Part shown: piece after piece, positions 23,868 through 42,728 of the stretch
Position numbering within the stretch: the stretch's first letter is position 1
How the letters are laid out: each line of letters begins with the position of its first letter
Assembly: GCF_901709675.1 (NCBI RefSeq)
Contig: NC_051106.1
Coordinates: 10,488,001 to 10,552,000, forward strand
DNA: 64,000 nt
Source of the DNA: Syngnathus acus
Taxonomy: Eukaryota > Chordata > Actinopteri > Syngnathiformes > Syngnathidae
Reading direction: 5' to 3'
Notes under the pieces: generated by a model
Seen by the model: the letters and a program-made list of their open reading frames with translations, nothing else
What the model was told of the DNA's origin: nothing
Databases searched by the model: none
Position numbers and translations under genes: made by a program

Positions 23868-26800
23868 ATGGCGTTCAACTTGTGTTTATGTTGTTGTTGT
23901 TGTTGTATGTTTGTGCTCGTCTCGTGTCTTCGGCCGGCGGCAGGGCCGTGCGCGTGCTTTAACCTGGACACCAGGCGAGCGCAAATCTTCCGAGGCTGGG
24001 AGGAGAGCCACTTCGGCTACACGTTACGACAATACAGCGCGCAAGGACGACAGTGGTGAGGAGCACCCGGCACCTCTTCTCCTTTTTCTTCTCCTCGTCG
24101 TCTCGTCTGCGTTTTCCAGATTTTAGCCGTCGTGGCTCTCGTCTGTCTTTTCCTTCCCCCCCGTTACCATTGTATTCTTCTTTCGGCTGACATCCCGGCA
24201 GGGAATGTTGCTCTCCCGCCAAGGGAAATTCCTTGACAGACAGACAGACAGACAGACAGCTGGACTCAATAAGAGGACCTGCGCGTACTCCACGTGGTCA
24301 CCTTCTTCTTCTTCTTTGTCTCCTTGATAGTGTTTAGTGTGACGGGAAGGGCGGCGATGCCACGCAGTGCGTCGTGGGACAACACGCGCCACTTTTATGT
24401 GTAAACAGGAAACGCGACCAGACCTAATTGTCCTTAATGGGCCTAATCGTCCTTAATGATGAGATGCGGTGTCTGACTCACACCCATTTTCGGGAATACA
24501 CATACACACACATGTCTTGACATGTGAAGAAATTGACAATAAAGCAGACTCTGACTTTGACACACATGCAAACAAATGCAAACACGTATGCATGCATGCA
24601 TGCATCCATGCATGTACGCATGCATGCATGCATGCATGTATGCATGCATGTACGCAAACACGTATGCATGCATGCATGTATCCATGCATGCATGGATGCA
24701 TGCATGCATCCATGCATGCATGCATGCATGGATGTATGCATGCATACATTGCCACACACGCACACAACCAACGACCTCCTCACTTGATCAGTGTGTGCAC
24801 GTGTGTGCAGGCTCCTGGTGGGCGCCCCCCTGGCCTGGACGGACGACCAGCAGACAGGTGACGTCTTCAGGTGTCCCATGGACGACCAAAGCGCTCTGAA
24901 CTCGGGCAGCGCCTGCAGCCGCCTGCACCTGGGTGAGCAAGAGGCCCCGCGGGGCCCGTAGATCTGCCGCTTATCCTACCATTTGTTGACTCGATGTCAC
25001 ATGAGCAGGAAACGTATCCGTGGACAACGTGCTAGCGCCGCGTAAAAGCGGGATGAGGTTGGGAATGACGCTCACCGCTGATCACAAGGACGGAAGCTTT
25101 GTGGTAAGTTCCACGGTAACCCTCCTCTCACTATGTTGGTTTCTCAGGAACAACAATGATGTTCCCGGCCGGGTCGGTATAGGGCTTATTATACGAGACA
25201 TGCTTATTCTACGATACATCGGTATTTCTTGTCATCTGGTTTTCGGTCCCTACTACAACGGTCTGCAGCCACCGGTCCGAGGACCGGTATCAGTCACGGG
25301 CTATAAAGAAATTCTTGAGAAAAATTTCACACGTAGTTTGGACACACCAAGCTGGTCAATCTTCAGACCGTCCTCTTTTGAACTGTCTTGTCCCACGTCC
25401 TTCCTCCACAAAATGACCGTTTGGTCACTGGAACGGAATATCACCGAAGGTGCTAACGCACCATCGATGACACGCTACCATGATCAAAACCAATCATTCT
25501 GACGTGGTGAATTGGCAAGATGCTATCCCGCGATGATGCAACATGGCACACCACATGGTGACACGTTTGTGTGGTCAGACGTGCGGCCCGCGCTGGTCTC
25601 ATGAGTGCGGGAGCTCCGTGTACACATCGGGAGTCTGCACTCACGTGGGAGCCGGCTTCCAAACGCTGGAAACTGTCACGCCCGCATTCCAGAGTAAGTG
25701 CGTATGGGTGTGTTGGTCTCCGTGCGGTGTCTGTTTTTCGGCATTTTTACACGTCCGTCTGGTGCGAGTCAGGGTGCGAGACCTTTGTGGACCTGGTGAT
25801 GCTGGTGGACGGCTCCAACTCCATCTACCCATGGACGGATGTCACAGACTTCCTGGTCAACATTCTGCGCAAGGTTAACATCGGCCCCGGGCAGACGCAG
25901 GTCAACCTCCTTGTCCATCCTCCTTGTCCATCCTCCTTGTCCATCCTCTTTGTTTGCCCGCCCACCCCGTCATCCCGGACCTTCCTTCTCATCATTCTCA
26001 TTCTTCTCATCATCATTCCCCCTGTCCTTCCCCTTCTTCCTCGTGCTCCTTGTCTTGGTCTCGTCTCCCCGTCCTCCATGCACTTTGGTCTTTTCTGTTA
26101 CCATAACACGGGCCTGTGGCCGCACAGGTTGGTGTGGTGCAGTATGGCTCCAGGGTGGTTCACGAGTTCCGCCTGGGTGAGCACCAGACAATGGATGAGG
26201 TCCTGCAGGCGGTCGCTGACATTAGACAACGAGGAGGGGAGGAGACCCGCACGGCGTTAGCCATCAACATGGCCGGGTTCGTTACTCTCCTTGCACATCA
26301 CGTTGCGTCTCTTTGCGTGTTGTGTACCATCTGTGTATTTGTGCGTGCGTGCGTGTTATCGTCGCTCAGGTCACAGGCATTCAAGCGCGGCGGCCGTCCC
26401 GGTGCTCACAAAGTTTTGGTGGTAATCACAGACGGAGAATCTCACGACAGTCCTCAGCTCGATGACGCCGTCACACGCTGCAAACGCGACAACGTCACCA
26501 TGTACGCCATCGCGGTGAGGCCCCGAGACCAAACAGTCAATCCAAACACATCAGCACACTATAAACGCATCATCATCATCATCATCATCATCGTCGTAAC
26601 GCAACAACAGATGCGCAACATCAACATGTGGGCGGGCAGTTACACACACAGAAACACAACACAATCAAAAGCGACAGCACCTCCTGTGTGTCTTCCACCA
26701 TGCTCGCACTTTCCGTGTGTTTGCCAATGCAGAAGCACTTCCTGTGTGACTTCCAACATGGTGGCACTTTCTTGTTTTGAGGTTCTGGGCTACTACAACC

Positions 26801-29800
26801 GCCGCGGCATCGACCCGTCGGCATTCCTGAAGGAGATCCGCTTCATCGCCAGCGACCCGGACCAGGATCACTTCTTCAACGTGACGGACGAGGCGGCGCT
26901 CAAGGACATCGTGGACGCGCTGGGAGAGCGAATCTTCTCACTTGAAGGTAAGCGGTGAATAAAAGTGAGCAGATGAACGCCGGCGTGTCTCCGCCCTCAG
27001 CAGCCGCTCTTGTGTTGATCAGGAGGCGACGGGCTGGGTCGAGGCTTCGGCCTGCAGATGGCGCAAGCAGGATTCTCCTCGCACCTCCTGCAGGTGAGTG
27101 CAAATCATTCCGATGCGTATGCTATGATGGATTGCAACATCCACCAGGTTGCGTAACTTAGCCCAAAAGCCAAATCCACTGCTAATGTTAGTTCCTGCAT
27201 ACCGGTGCGACGCGTCTGTCTGTCTGGGAGGCAAAGTGACAGGTTCCGGGCGACAATCCAGACGTTTCCTGGACGCAGCCGTGCGCACTGGAATGAAGCG
27301 TCTCCACGGCAACGGCCGAAAGATTCCTGAGTTTGCCGCTCACCGGAGGGGAGGGTGTAGGGTATCATGCACGTGGAATCGGTCAAGGCGAGCGCCGACG
27401 TGGAAAGCAGATGTTGGACGTGTTCCCGGCGTGTGTGAGCCGAGCGGAACGTTTGTCATCCTGCTCCATCGCTCCAAAACATTCCTTTCGCACTTTTCCT
27501 AGCGACCCCTACAACAGAAAATTCACGTCATTGGCGTCTGCTTCCCGTTGGATGGCAATCGACATTGCCCCATCCATCCATCCATCCATCCATCCATCCA
27601 TCCATCCATCCATCCATCCATCCAGCCATCCAGCCATCCCTACTGGCGCCCTGCAATTGCAGGACAGACAGAGAAAAAAAAAAACACTCGCCAGACATCT
27701 CGAAAAACAATAGTGGTCACCAGCCAATGTCAGGCCGCATATGGACAAACACCCGATTGGTCACTCGGGGCTCCTATGGATTGGGGCCACCAGCATGGCG
27801 AATGTTACGGCGCGTGTTTTCCACACAGGACGGCCTTCTGCTGGGCGCGGTGGGCGCGTACGACTGGAACGGCGCTGTGCTCAAGCGCAACTCGCGTGGC
27901 GGCGGAAGTCTCCTTCCCGACCTGTCGGCGTACGGTGACCAGTTCCCCGAGGAGCTCCGAAACCACGCCGCCTATTTCGGTAGGTACAACGCGACAGTGG
28001 CCACGCGAGCGGCTGTCCGGCGCTGACGCCGCCACCTTCCGCAGGGTACTCTCTGGGGTCACTGGTGGGCTGGCACGGCTCGGAGGTGCTGCTTGCGGGA
28101 GCGCCCAGGTTCAACCACACCGGCAAGGTTGTCGTCTTCACCTTGGATCCCCGTGCAAACGTCAAGGTCCTGCAGGCGCTCGTGGGAGAGCAGGTCCGAC
28201 TCCGCCCCCAAACGGGACGTCGTCATCAGAGTCCGAGGAAATCGTGGCATTGGGGCCATTTGGTGTGTGCGTGCGTGTGTGTGTTCCTCAGATGGGTTCT
28301 TACTTTGGCAGCGTGTTGTTGTCAATGGACGTGGACGGCGACGCGCAGAGTGACCTCTTCCTAGTGGCAGCGCCCATGTACTGCAGTCACGATGCGCATG
28401 AGATGGGAAAAGTTTACGTCTACAAACTTAGCACACGTTCCCAGGTCCACACATTTCCACGTATACACAGACAACACGTAGCTAGCTGTATGTGTGCTTA
28501 CTGTGGCAGGCTTTGTTGGCGTTGCACGGGGCGCTGCTTCCGTCACCTTCTCTGGATTCCCGCTTTGGCGCAGCGCTGGTCCAGATTCCTGACGTGAACG
28601 CGGACGGCTATAACGACTTGGCGGTGGGCGCGCCGCTGGAGGATGACCATCAGGGAGCAGTCTACCTGTATCATGGCCACCGTAGGAGCCTTCACATGCG
28701 CCACACACAGGTGGGAGCTGGAACGGAAGCACACGCCGTCCCCATTTTGCAACGCTTACAATTGTGTGTGCGTGTGTGAGATGCATCGTCACGCAAATGA
28801 CCATGCCGAATCTTCCATGTCCATCGTCAGCGCTTTTCCGCTGCCAGCCTCGACTTGGGACTCAAATACTTTGGGCAAAGTCTTGATGCCGCCAAGGATG
28901 GCGACGGCGACGTGAGCGTGGCCATCGGAGCGCTGGGAGCCGCCGTCGTCGTTCGGTTAGTGTGCGCGCAGGCGTGACGTGCAGCGTGACCATGCCCACC
29001 TGCTCTCACCCCTGCACTCCCCCCCCCCCCCCCTCAGGTGTCGGCGGGTAGTGCGTCTGGAACCCACACTAACGTTCGAGCCCGAGAAGGTGAACGTTTT
29101 CCACAAGGACTGCTGGAGAGGAGGGAGACCGGTCACTTGCATGGTCGCCAGAGTGTGCCTGCAGCTTCACGACGTGGCCTGCACGCGCGCCGGCATCACA
29201 CGCCACGTCGTCGGTATGTGCGGCGTGATGGGGCGCATTCGGCATTTTGTCCATTTCCCACAAGTAGGACAGTTTGGTGTTTGAGGAGTGACGAGAGTAC
29301 GCTAGGAGAGCAGCTGCGTCTTACGAGTCATCTTTTTTCCACTGCTTATGGCACACGTTTGACTTTAAAGTGACATCACCTCGTTTGGATGTCAAGTTGA
29401 CACGTTCACTCTGAAAACATCTGGACCGCATCAGACGTGCGCACACACACACACACAGCACAACCTGATACACAATTGTGCACAAGCACACACATGCACA
29501 CAAAGACAAAACCTTGTGACTATTAACAGCTGACGCCGCCCATGACTCCGCCCCTTCAGCTGTACGTTACCATCTGAATTTGGACGAGAAACGAGTTCCT
29601 CATCGAGCTGTTCTCGATGAACGCGAACGTCTTCAGACGCAAACCATGACCCTGACGACAGGAGTTGAACAATGCCAACGTCACGCCTTCACAGTGCAGG
29701 TCGCATGCACGCACACGTGCACGTCAAGTCGCAAGGCCGCAACGACACAACAGTCTGCCATGTCCTGTGAATAGGACACCATGGATTACAGCCGTCCAAT

Positions 29801-30220
29801 CGCGGTGGGGCTGGAGACGGGGCTATGGGCTGGAGACGACGGGCCGTTGCTGGACCCCGATTGGCCGACGGCACTGAAGGCCGAGGTGAGGTCGACACTC
29901 CCTGGATGCTCCTTTGACCCATCGTTAGCATGTTGATGCTACAACGCTTGTGTGATAGAATGCTAATGGCAAACACAAACAGAGTGAGCAGTAGCATTTA
30001 GTTGAACATTTTGCTTCAATGTATCAAGCTGCTTGGCTCTGTTCTTTCTGTTGCAGCTTCCATTTTGGAACGGTTGCACACATGAAGAAGCCTGCGTTCC
30101 AAACCTCATCACTGACAGTTTCACCGACCTCACAAGTGTCCAGTGAGTCACGCACGCACACATACATTGTTGTACACATGCACAGAGTAAAAAGTGTAAA
30201 CAGCGTTAGTGTAAACAGCG

Positions 30221-30309
<89 letters not shown>

Positions 30310-30310
30310 G

Positions 30311-30350
<40 letters not shown>

Positions 30351-31916
30351 TGTGTGTGTGTGCGCGCGTAGACACTTGTGCGCTTCCTCAGAGGAGTCGT
30401 GGCGGCGGGCATGCCGCCAGCAGGGGGCGGCGCTGGGGGCCGGCGGCAGCGCGTGGGTGATAGAGACACGGCGGAGGAGGGTGGCACTCTTCACCCGCCT
30501 GGAGAACCACGGAGAGAACGCCTACGGGACATCCGTCCTGCTCTCCACATCGCCAAACCTGATCTTCGCCGGCGTGGTCGTCAAGGTAACCGAACTTCCG
30601 ATGGCGTCCGATCAGGTGGCTCTCCGCTGGGAAGGCGGAAAGGATGAAGGGTTCCCTTCCAGACCGCAAGATTGCTCAAAGGGATTTCTCTGGGCCCACC
30701 AGGACCAGTCAGACACGCAGATGGAGTGCTTCCCACAAGAAAACAATCAAAGCAGATGCAACATCAGCGCACCTCTCATGAAGGCCTCGTCTCAGGTATG
30801 TCAGGTCAGGTCAGGTCAGGACAGGACAGGGGTGATGGTGACCTGTCCCTCCAGTCTATGCACTGACTTTGTCCGGTGACCAGGGTTGATGATGTCCCCG
30901 CCCTGATCAAAACCAGACAAATGTTTGTTTTACTCGTCCAGGTATTTTTCCGAGTGGAGTTTGAGTTCAGTTCTTCGGTCTTTCTGGACCACCTTCATAT
31001 CGCTGTGGCAGCCAGCAGGTCAGACCACACATGCACACACACTAAAGTACGCATGAACTCACTGCCTCACTCACTCACTGCCTCACTCACTCACTGCCTC
31101 ACTCACTCACTGCCTCACTCACTCACTCACTCACTCACTCACTCACTCACTCACTCACTCACTCACTCACTGCCTCACTCACTCACTCACTCACTCACTC
31201 ACTCACTGCCTCACTCACTCACTGCCTCACTCACTGCCTCACTCACTCACTCACTGTGCGCGTGTGTTTCAGTGAAGGCAAAGACGCTTTTCCCGAAGAC
31301 AACAAAAACGACATCATCCTCCCTCTCAAATACCAAAGCGAGCTCCTCTTCACCATGTCAGTCATTCATGCGTTCAACATAGCCCTGTCGACCAATCAAA
31401 TGACAGACGGTCTCTCTTATCAGAGATCGACGCCCCTCTCGCTTTGTGATCCAATCAGAAGACGACAACGACGACGACGACGTCTTCCCCACCTTCAACG
31501 TCTCCTTCTACGTACGCTTTAGTTTTCATTCCACATGCGATACGCAGATTGCACGTGCCGTTATCGTGATCATAGTTTTTTTCAAGATACTGCGCGCCTC
31601 TCAAGTCCATGTATATGTGCGTCTCGCTTTCAGCTGGAGAACCTGTCGTGGTTCCCTGTTGAGGGTGTGACGTTCAGGGCTGACCTTTGGGCCGTGAGTC
31701 TCCATGGCAACCGTCTGCTAAGCCTCACCCACTGCGGCTTGGACCGGAACGTGGACGCTGGCCGAGACCGGGTGCGTTCCTCAGCCCCGCTCGTCTGGCT
31801 GTGGACTCATTTCCACCTCCGTATCCGCAGGCAGCCGCCTCTTGCGTCCTGACGCAGCCCGCCACGAGCGATCACGCCACGGCGGAGGACCTTACACGCC
31901 TGACGCAGATGGTTAG

Positions 31917-31948
<32 letters not shown>

Positions 31949-32666
31949 AGTGCGCGTGTCCCCAAATAATGCTGTTTACGTACGTGCACGTGTCCAGAAT
32001 CAGAGTAACAGTGCGTGCGTGACGGTGCAGTGCATTGTACGTCTTCCCGCCTACAAGCGGGTGAAGTTGACTCTCGGAGGAAGACTCCAGCGAGCAGTCC
32101 TGCAAAAGGTCAGTCGCCTCCAGCCTTTTTTCAGCAACTGACCGACAATAGGCACCTCCAAAAATATTGTGCGTGCGTGTCTGCCCTTTAGGTGGTCTTC
32201 AAGTCTCTTGAGGTTTTGGTCAGTGCACATGTCCAATTGGATGCCTCCACTTCTTTCTTCTTGCAGGAGGAGCGTCCAGTCAGACAGGTGAGGCTGTAAT
32301 ACATCTGTAGGCACAGCTATGGCGCCGTCTTTTCTCCAAACTAATTTGAACACGCAGGAGATTCAAATAAGGTCAACTGGGTGTGTTTGACGTATGTCAC
32401 GTCACGCCACGCCACGCCCCGTTCAGAGCAGATGTTAGGGTGACTTTACACCGTAAAGTAGGCGACCTGAGATTCCAGAAAATGGTGCTCACCTTCAGCA
32501 CGCTTTCCCGTCCGTGCGTGTGATGTTGCGCAGACGGTGGTGGAGCTGACAAAGGAGCGGGCGTCCGAGGCCATCTTGGTGGCCGTTTTCCTGGGCAGTT
32601 CAGCTGGAGGCTTTCTCGTGCTCGCTGTCATTGTGCTCGTGCTCTGGAGGGTGCGTACCTCCATAT

Positions 32667-32713
<47 letters not shown>

Positions 32714-32827
32714 CGCATTTGTTCAAAAATGCGCTTGTGTGTGCAGCTGGGCTTCTTCTCCAGAAAGAGGCGGAATCAGGAGCAGGCCGAGTCAGCAGCT
32801 AATGGCAAGCCAGGAGAGGGACTGTGA
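23868..32827 (+). CDS. itga11: integrin alpha-11-like collagen-binding integrin subunit
   Basis: Collagen-receptor alpha chain that pairs with integrin beta-1. Twenty-nine exons with consistent phases give about 1216 residues. Exons: 23868-24055, 24811-24932, 25009-25103, 25579-25693, 25773-25900, 26128-26276, 26370-26514, 26782-26947, 27023-27093, 27829-27979, 28045-28193, 28292-28444, 28510-28710, 28831-28955, 29038-29213, 29560-29699, 29775-29885, 30057-30142, 30372-30585, 30703-30795, 30942-31018, 31273-31356, 31424-31511, 31634-31771, 31831-31911, 31998-32108, 32192-32287, 32534-32650, 32747-32827. Inserted I domain with MIDAS DGSNS and [14 protein letters not shown] blades with Ca-binding loops ([19 protein letters not shown]); TM helix; tail [16 protein letters not shown] plus a cysteine-bearing insert ([17 protein letters not shown]) favours alpha-11; alpha-10 is the alternative. 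Start uncertain: the ATG at 23868 gives a cysteine-rich signal peptide, but an acceptor-like site near 23943 allows a separate upstream first exon. Confidence 0.88.
24500..24562 (+). mobile_element. 3' tail fragment of a fish LINE (Rex1-like)
   Basis: Carries 'acatgtgaagaaattgacaa' followed by 'taaagcagactctgactttgac', the characteristic end of this high-copy family. The same text recurs at 51640-51715 (+) and, reversed, at about 33147-33190. It lies in itga11 intron 1. Confidence 0.7.
24584..24750. repeat. (ATGC)n / (CATG)n array with self-complementary units
   Basis: About 165 bp of atgc/catg units with tcca and tacg variants in itga11 intron 1. The unit tgcatgca is its own reverse complement, so the array is palindromic at many offsets. 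Confidence 0.9.
25901..25952 (+). repeat. itga11: tandem repeat starting at an itga11 5' splice site
   Basis: The intron after 25900 opens gtcaacctccttgtccat and then repeats a 12-bp cctccttgtcca unit several times. The donor itself (gtcaac) is weak. Confidence 0.75.
26568..26592. repeat. (ATC)n microsatellite in itga11 intron
   Basis: About eight ATC triplets. Confidence 0.85.
26688..26770 (+). repeat. itga11: direct duplication next to an itga11 acceptor
   Basis: A block with cctgtgtgtcttccaccatg and gcactttc recurs about 53 bp on, as cctgtgtgacttccaacatg then gcactttc. Between them lies a decoy acceptor-like gtttgccaatgcag. The true acceptor is at 26781. Confidence 0.6.
27570..27626. repeat. 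(CATC)n array in itga11 intron
   Basis: About fourteen catc units followed by two variants, running into text that weakly resembles the interspersed repeat at 7740-7930. Confidence 0.85.
30222..30370. repeat. itga11: (TG)n / (TGCG)n tract filling an itga11 intron up to the acceptor
   Basis: About 85 bp of pure TG passes into cgtg units and ends in tgtgtgtgcgcgcgtag, where the tag is the acceptor of the exon at 30372. There is no ordinary pyrimidine tract in this intron. Confidence 0.85.
30796..30832 (+). repeat. itga11: GTCAG repeat starting at an itga11 5' splice site
   Basis: Right after the exon ending at 30795 the intron reads gtatgt, then repeated caggt/cagga units. This is another donor-anchored short array. 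Confidence 0.75.
31064..31255. repeat. itga11: CACT / CACTGCCT minisatellite in itga11 intron
   Basis: About 190 bp of cact units with periodic gcct variants. It ends only 17 bp before the acceptor at 31272. The reverse complement of the same unit set forms the array at 44937-45089 in eif4e. Confidence 0.9.
31919..31949. repeat. (TG)n microsatellite in itga11 intron
   Basis: Starts within ten bases of the donor at 31912. Confidence 0.85.
32669..32711. repeat. (AC)n microsatellite in last itga11 intron
   Basis: About 21 AC units, 35 bp before the acceptor at 32746. Confidence 0.9.
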
Positions 32828-33905
32828 TGATACCATGGCAGCAGCCGCATGCATTGGCATCACTAATGATGTTTCTAGTCTTTGAGATGGGGCGGCCATC
32901 TGACCTTACAGCACCATGGCCACGCCTCATGTAGTTACTTCTATGAAGATGGCCACTAGGGGGCTCCCTAGTGGCTACTGGCAGCCATATTGGCCACTGA
33001 CGTTCGCAATGACCCTTGATGTCAGCTCAGCTCAGCAGTTCATTTTTGCAATGGGCAACTTACCATTCATCTAAATGAGCATTTAAGGTTGGAAGAAATC
33101 AAATAAGAAACGTTAGCTTTCATAAGAGTATTGCTTTGCTGGAGTAATTAGTCAAAAGTCAAAGTCAGCTTTATTGTCAATCCCTTCATATCATTAGCAT
33201 TGTTGGATTGTGATAACCCGGCCCTAAAGCCAAGCCTGCTTCGTGCTCGTCATTGCAACTCGGAGCCTCCGACATTTCAACAAAAGCATCAAGATCACTT
33301 TAAGATTGAAGAAAGAAGACTTGTCGTGTCTTAGGGTTTGACATTTTTTTCATAAATCTTTTTACTTTTCAAAATAAAACATATTCTTGTTGACGTCGAC
33401 ATTGGTATTGTTGGGGTTATTCATTTATTATGATGATTACTTTTATTACTCTATATCTTGAAATGATTTCTAGTTTTATATTTGATATGTTTTTTGTCTT
33501 GTGAGTTGTAATTTGAAAAACAATCACCAAATGTACGGTAGAAATTGTGGGGACATGGAGAGTGAATGCGTGTTAACTCTCCTTATCTGCCGGGTCACTT
33601 TGACTCCGTTTGATGATTAACGTCTCCAAATGAATGACTGAGATTCCTTCATACTTGCTGACTTTTAAATGAAGGCAGGTGGGTGAACAGATGATATATT
33701 TTCAGTGTTCCGTACAAGTTGTCTGCATGAGTGGGGTCAAGTAAATATAAAGGTAGGGTTGAAAGAACAAACGCATCCCTATGTGATCTGAACGACCTGT
33801 GATTTTAGAGCCTGAAGCTCCGCCCAGTGTTTTGTTTATAAGTCTCAGGCTTAGCCAGGGTCTGGACGCTCCTCCCGTCATTCTGAAAAGCCATCGAGTG
33901 TGAAA
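32828..33905 (+). other. itga11 3' UTR and spacer to the ADH gene
   Basis: An AATAAA at 33373-33378 is the likely itga11 polyadenylation signal. A reversed LINE-tail fragment lies at about 33147-33190 (gtcaaagtcagctttattgt). A TATA-like tttataag at about 33836-33843 lies about 65 bp before the ADH start codon. Confidence 0.55.
33147..33190 (-). mobile_element. reversed LINE 3' tail fragment (Rex1-like)
   Basis: Reverse complement of the attgacaataaagctgactt tail family also seen at 24500 and 51640. No other LINE sequence adjoins it. Confidence 0.65.
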
Positions 33906-36462
<2,557 letters not shown>

Positions 36463-37784
36463 GTCAATTGGAAGGAAGGAAGGAAGGAAGGAAGGGATTT
36501 TATAGTCATTTCTCCACATTTCCATAACTCCAAAAAAGGTCTTGATGACATGCATGATACAAGACCACTTGCACCATTCAGTCATATGCATTTATGAATG
36601 CAAATAAGGACTTTTAAACAACTCCACAGAATAATGCATCTTTTGAAACATGAGACGATACAAATAAACTAAAGACATCAGTGACTTCTCAGTGCTCTGA
36701 CTTTGTTTAGTGCAAATGTTTTTCTCATCTACAAAATCGGTCCTGGTATTTTTGGCTTCTATCTGCGCCCGCCACATCATTGAAGGAATGTTGTTTTGTG
36801 GAATGATTCCAAATTCTTATTCCGTACAGATGTTTTGCACTATGTACAAGTACATGTTGTCTATTTTCTTTCCCCTCAATTGCTATATGAACAGCATGGC
36901 CTTACTTGAAAAAAGAAAATCGAAATAAATATGGGGAGTGGCAACGTCCACGTTATAAAATGTGTGCTACGGGAGAGGGAGGGAAGCCAAGCCGCCTGCC
37001 CGTGCCCCTGCCTGTGCCCCTCCCTGCCCCTCCCTCCCTGCCTGCCTCCCTCCCACCTGTGGCTGGTGTCACTTTGATGGAGGTCAAAGCTCGATGAAAT
37101 GTCATTCTCCACAGAAAGTGCCAGCAAGGCTCCACCGCCTTTAATCTGCCCGCCCGCTCACTCAGTCGCTTGCTCACCGAGCACAAGACTGGAAGCGAGT
37201 GGATAATGCACAGCAGGCAATCTTGTTTACAGGAAGGGAGAAGACCAACAAGTTTGATTCACCTAAAAGGCACCCCGTTACAATTTGATGCTTTGATGAG
37301 GCAATGGTGGTGGAAACTCCAAGCATGAACCTTCAGAGAGAAAGGGAATATCTATCTTTATAATGCAATGTACGGCTTGTCACATGTGACCTGCTCTGCT
37401 CCTTCCAATTGGAAAGCTTGAATTTCATTATTTATTTTTTTTACAGATTGTGCCCTCTGCTGAGCATTTGAAAAATCACCCTTCATTCTCCCATTCTTTC
37501 TTGTATTGACTCGAGCCCGATAACTGCACAAATGACTTTCTCATAAATATTTTAATATTTCCTTCAGCAAAACAAAACCACTTTTCACTATCAAATCAAT
37601 TCACACGTGACACATTCAAGTACGTCCATTTAATTTGAGGGCTGATATTTAATTGAAAGAACACGGGAGCCACCTTGACACTGAACTCCAGGAGCACATT
37701 TGCGAGCCCAGACACGCTGGATGTCAATACGTCCGCTTAGTCCAGTCCTCTGGGAGCAGAGCACGTGCTCTGCCGAGTCAAGGC
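36463..37784. other. tail-to-tail spacer of ADH (+) and metap1 (-)
   Basis: Contains the ADH 3' UTR with a (GGAA)n tract at 36473-36496 and AATAAA at 36663-36668. A CCCT-rich stretch lies at about 36995-37060. Candidate minus-strand polyadenylation signals for metap1 are ATTAAA at 37653-37648 and AATAAA at 37436-37431. No other gene seen. Confidence 0.6.
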
Positions 37785-42529
<4,745 letters not shown>

Positions 42530-42728
42530 GCTTTCGTTCGCCGGTCGGCCCTGCTGCTCGTGCGCGAGCTGGTGCGCGTTCGCGCTCGCGATCGAGGGGT
42601 GGAGTCCCAGTGCCGGGGAAGCGGCTGGCAGGCCGCCACGAGCGGCTTTCTGCGCATGTCCAGGGTGGCTGGTCACGTTGCCCCGTGTGCTCCAATCATT
42701 TGAGAGTTTCTCAACACGGATTTGTAAA
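42530..42728. promoter_or_regulatory. short divergent promoter shared by metap1 (-) and eif4e (+)
   Basis: Only 199 bp separate the two start codons, so both 5' UTRs and core promoters must fit here. The block is CpG-rich (e.g. tgcgcgagctggtgcgcgtt at 42561-42580) and has no TATA box. It has an NRF1-like tgcgcatg at 42651-42658 and a CCAAT at 42692-42696. These are usual traits of housekeeping bidirectional promoters. Confidence 0.75.

Noticed and set aside
24453-24879. Frames rich in Met-His-Ala-Cys units on both strands
   Set aside because: Translation of the palindromic ATGC array inside an integrin intron.
25130-25470. Possible transposon in the itga11 intron around a ggtccgaggacc palindrome
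   Set aside because: No recognisable transposase, terminal repeats or family words.
31064-31255. Repeat-spacer look of a CRISPR array, also at 44937-45089
   Set aside because: Units are 4-12 bp with no unique spacers; eukaryotic minisatellites inside introns.
23868-32827. Assignment of the integrin as itga10
   Set aside because: The I domain ([32 protein letters not shown]) and the cysteine insert fit alpha-11 better. Alpha-10 remains possible because fish alpha-10 was not compared.
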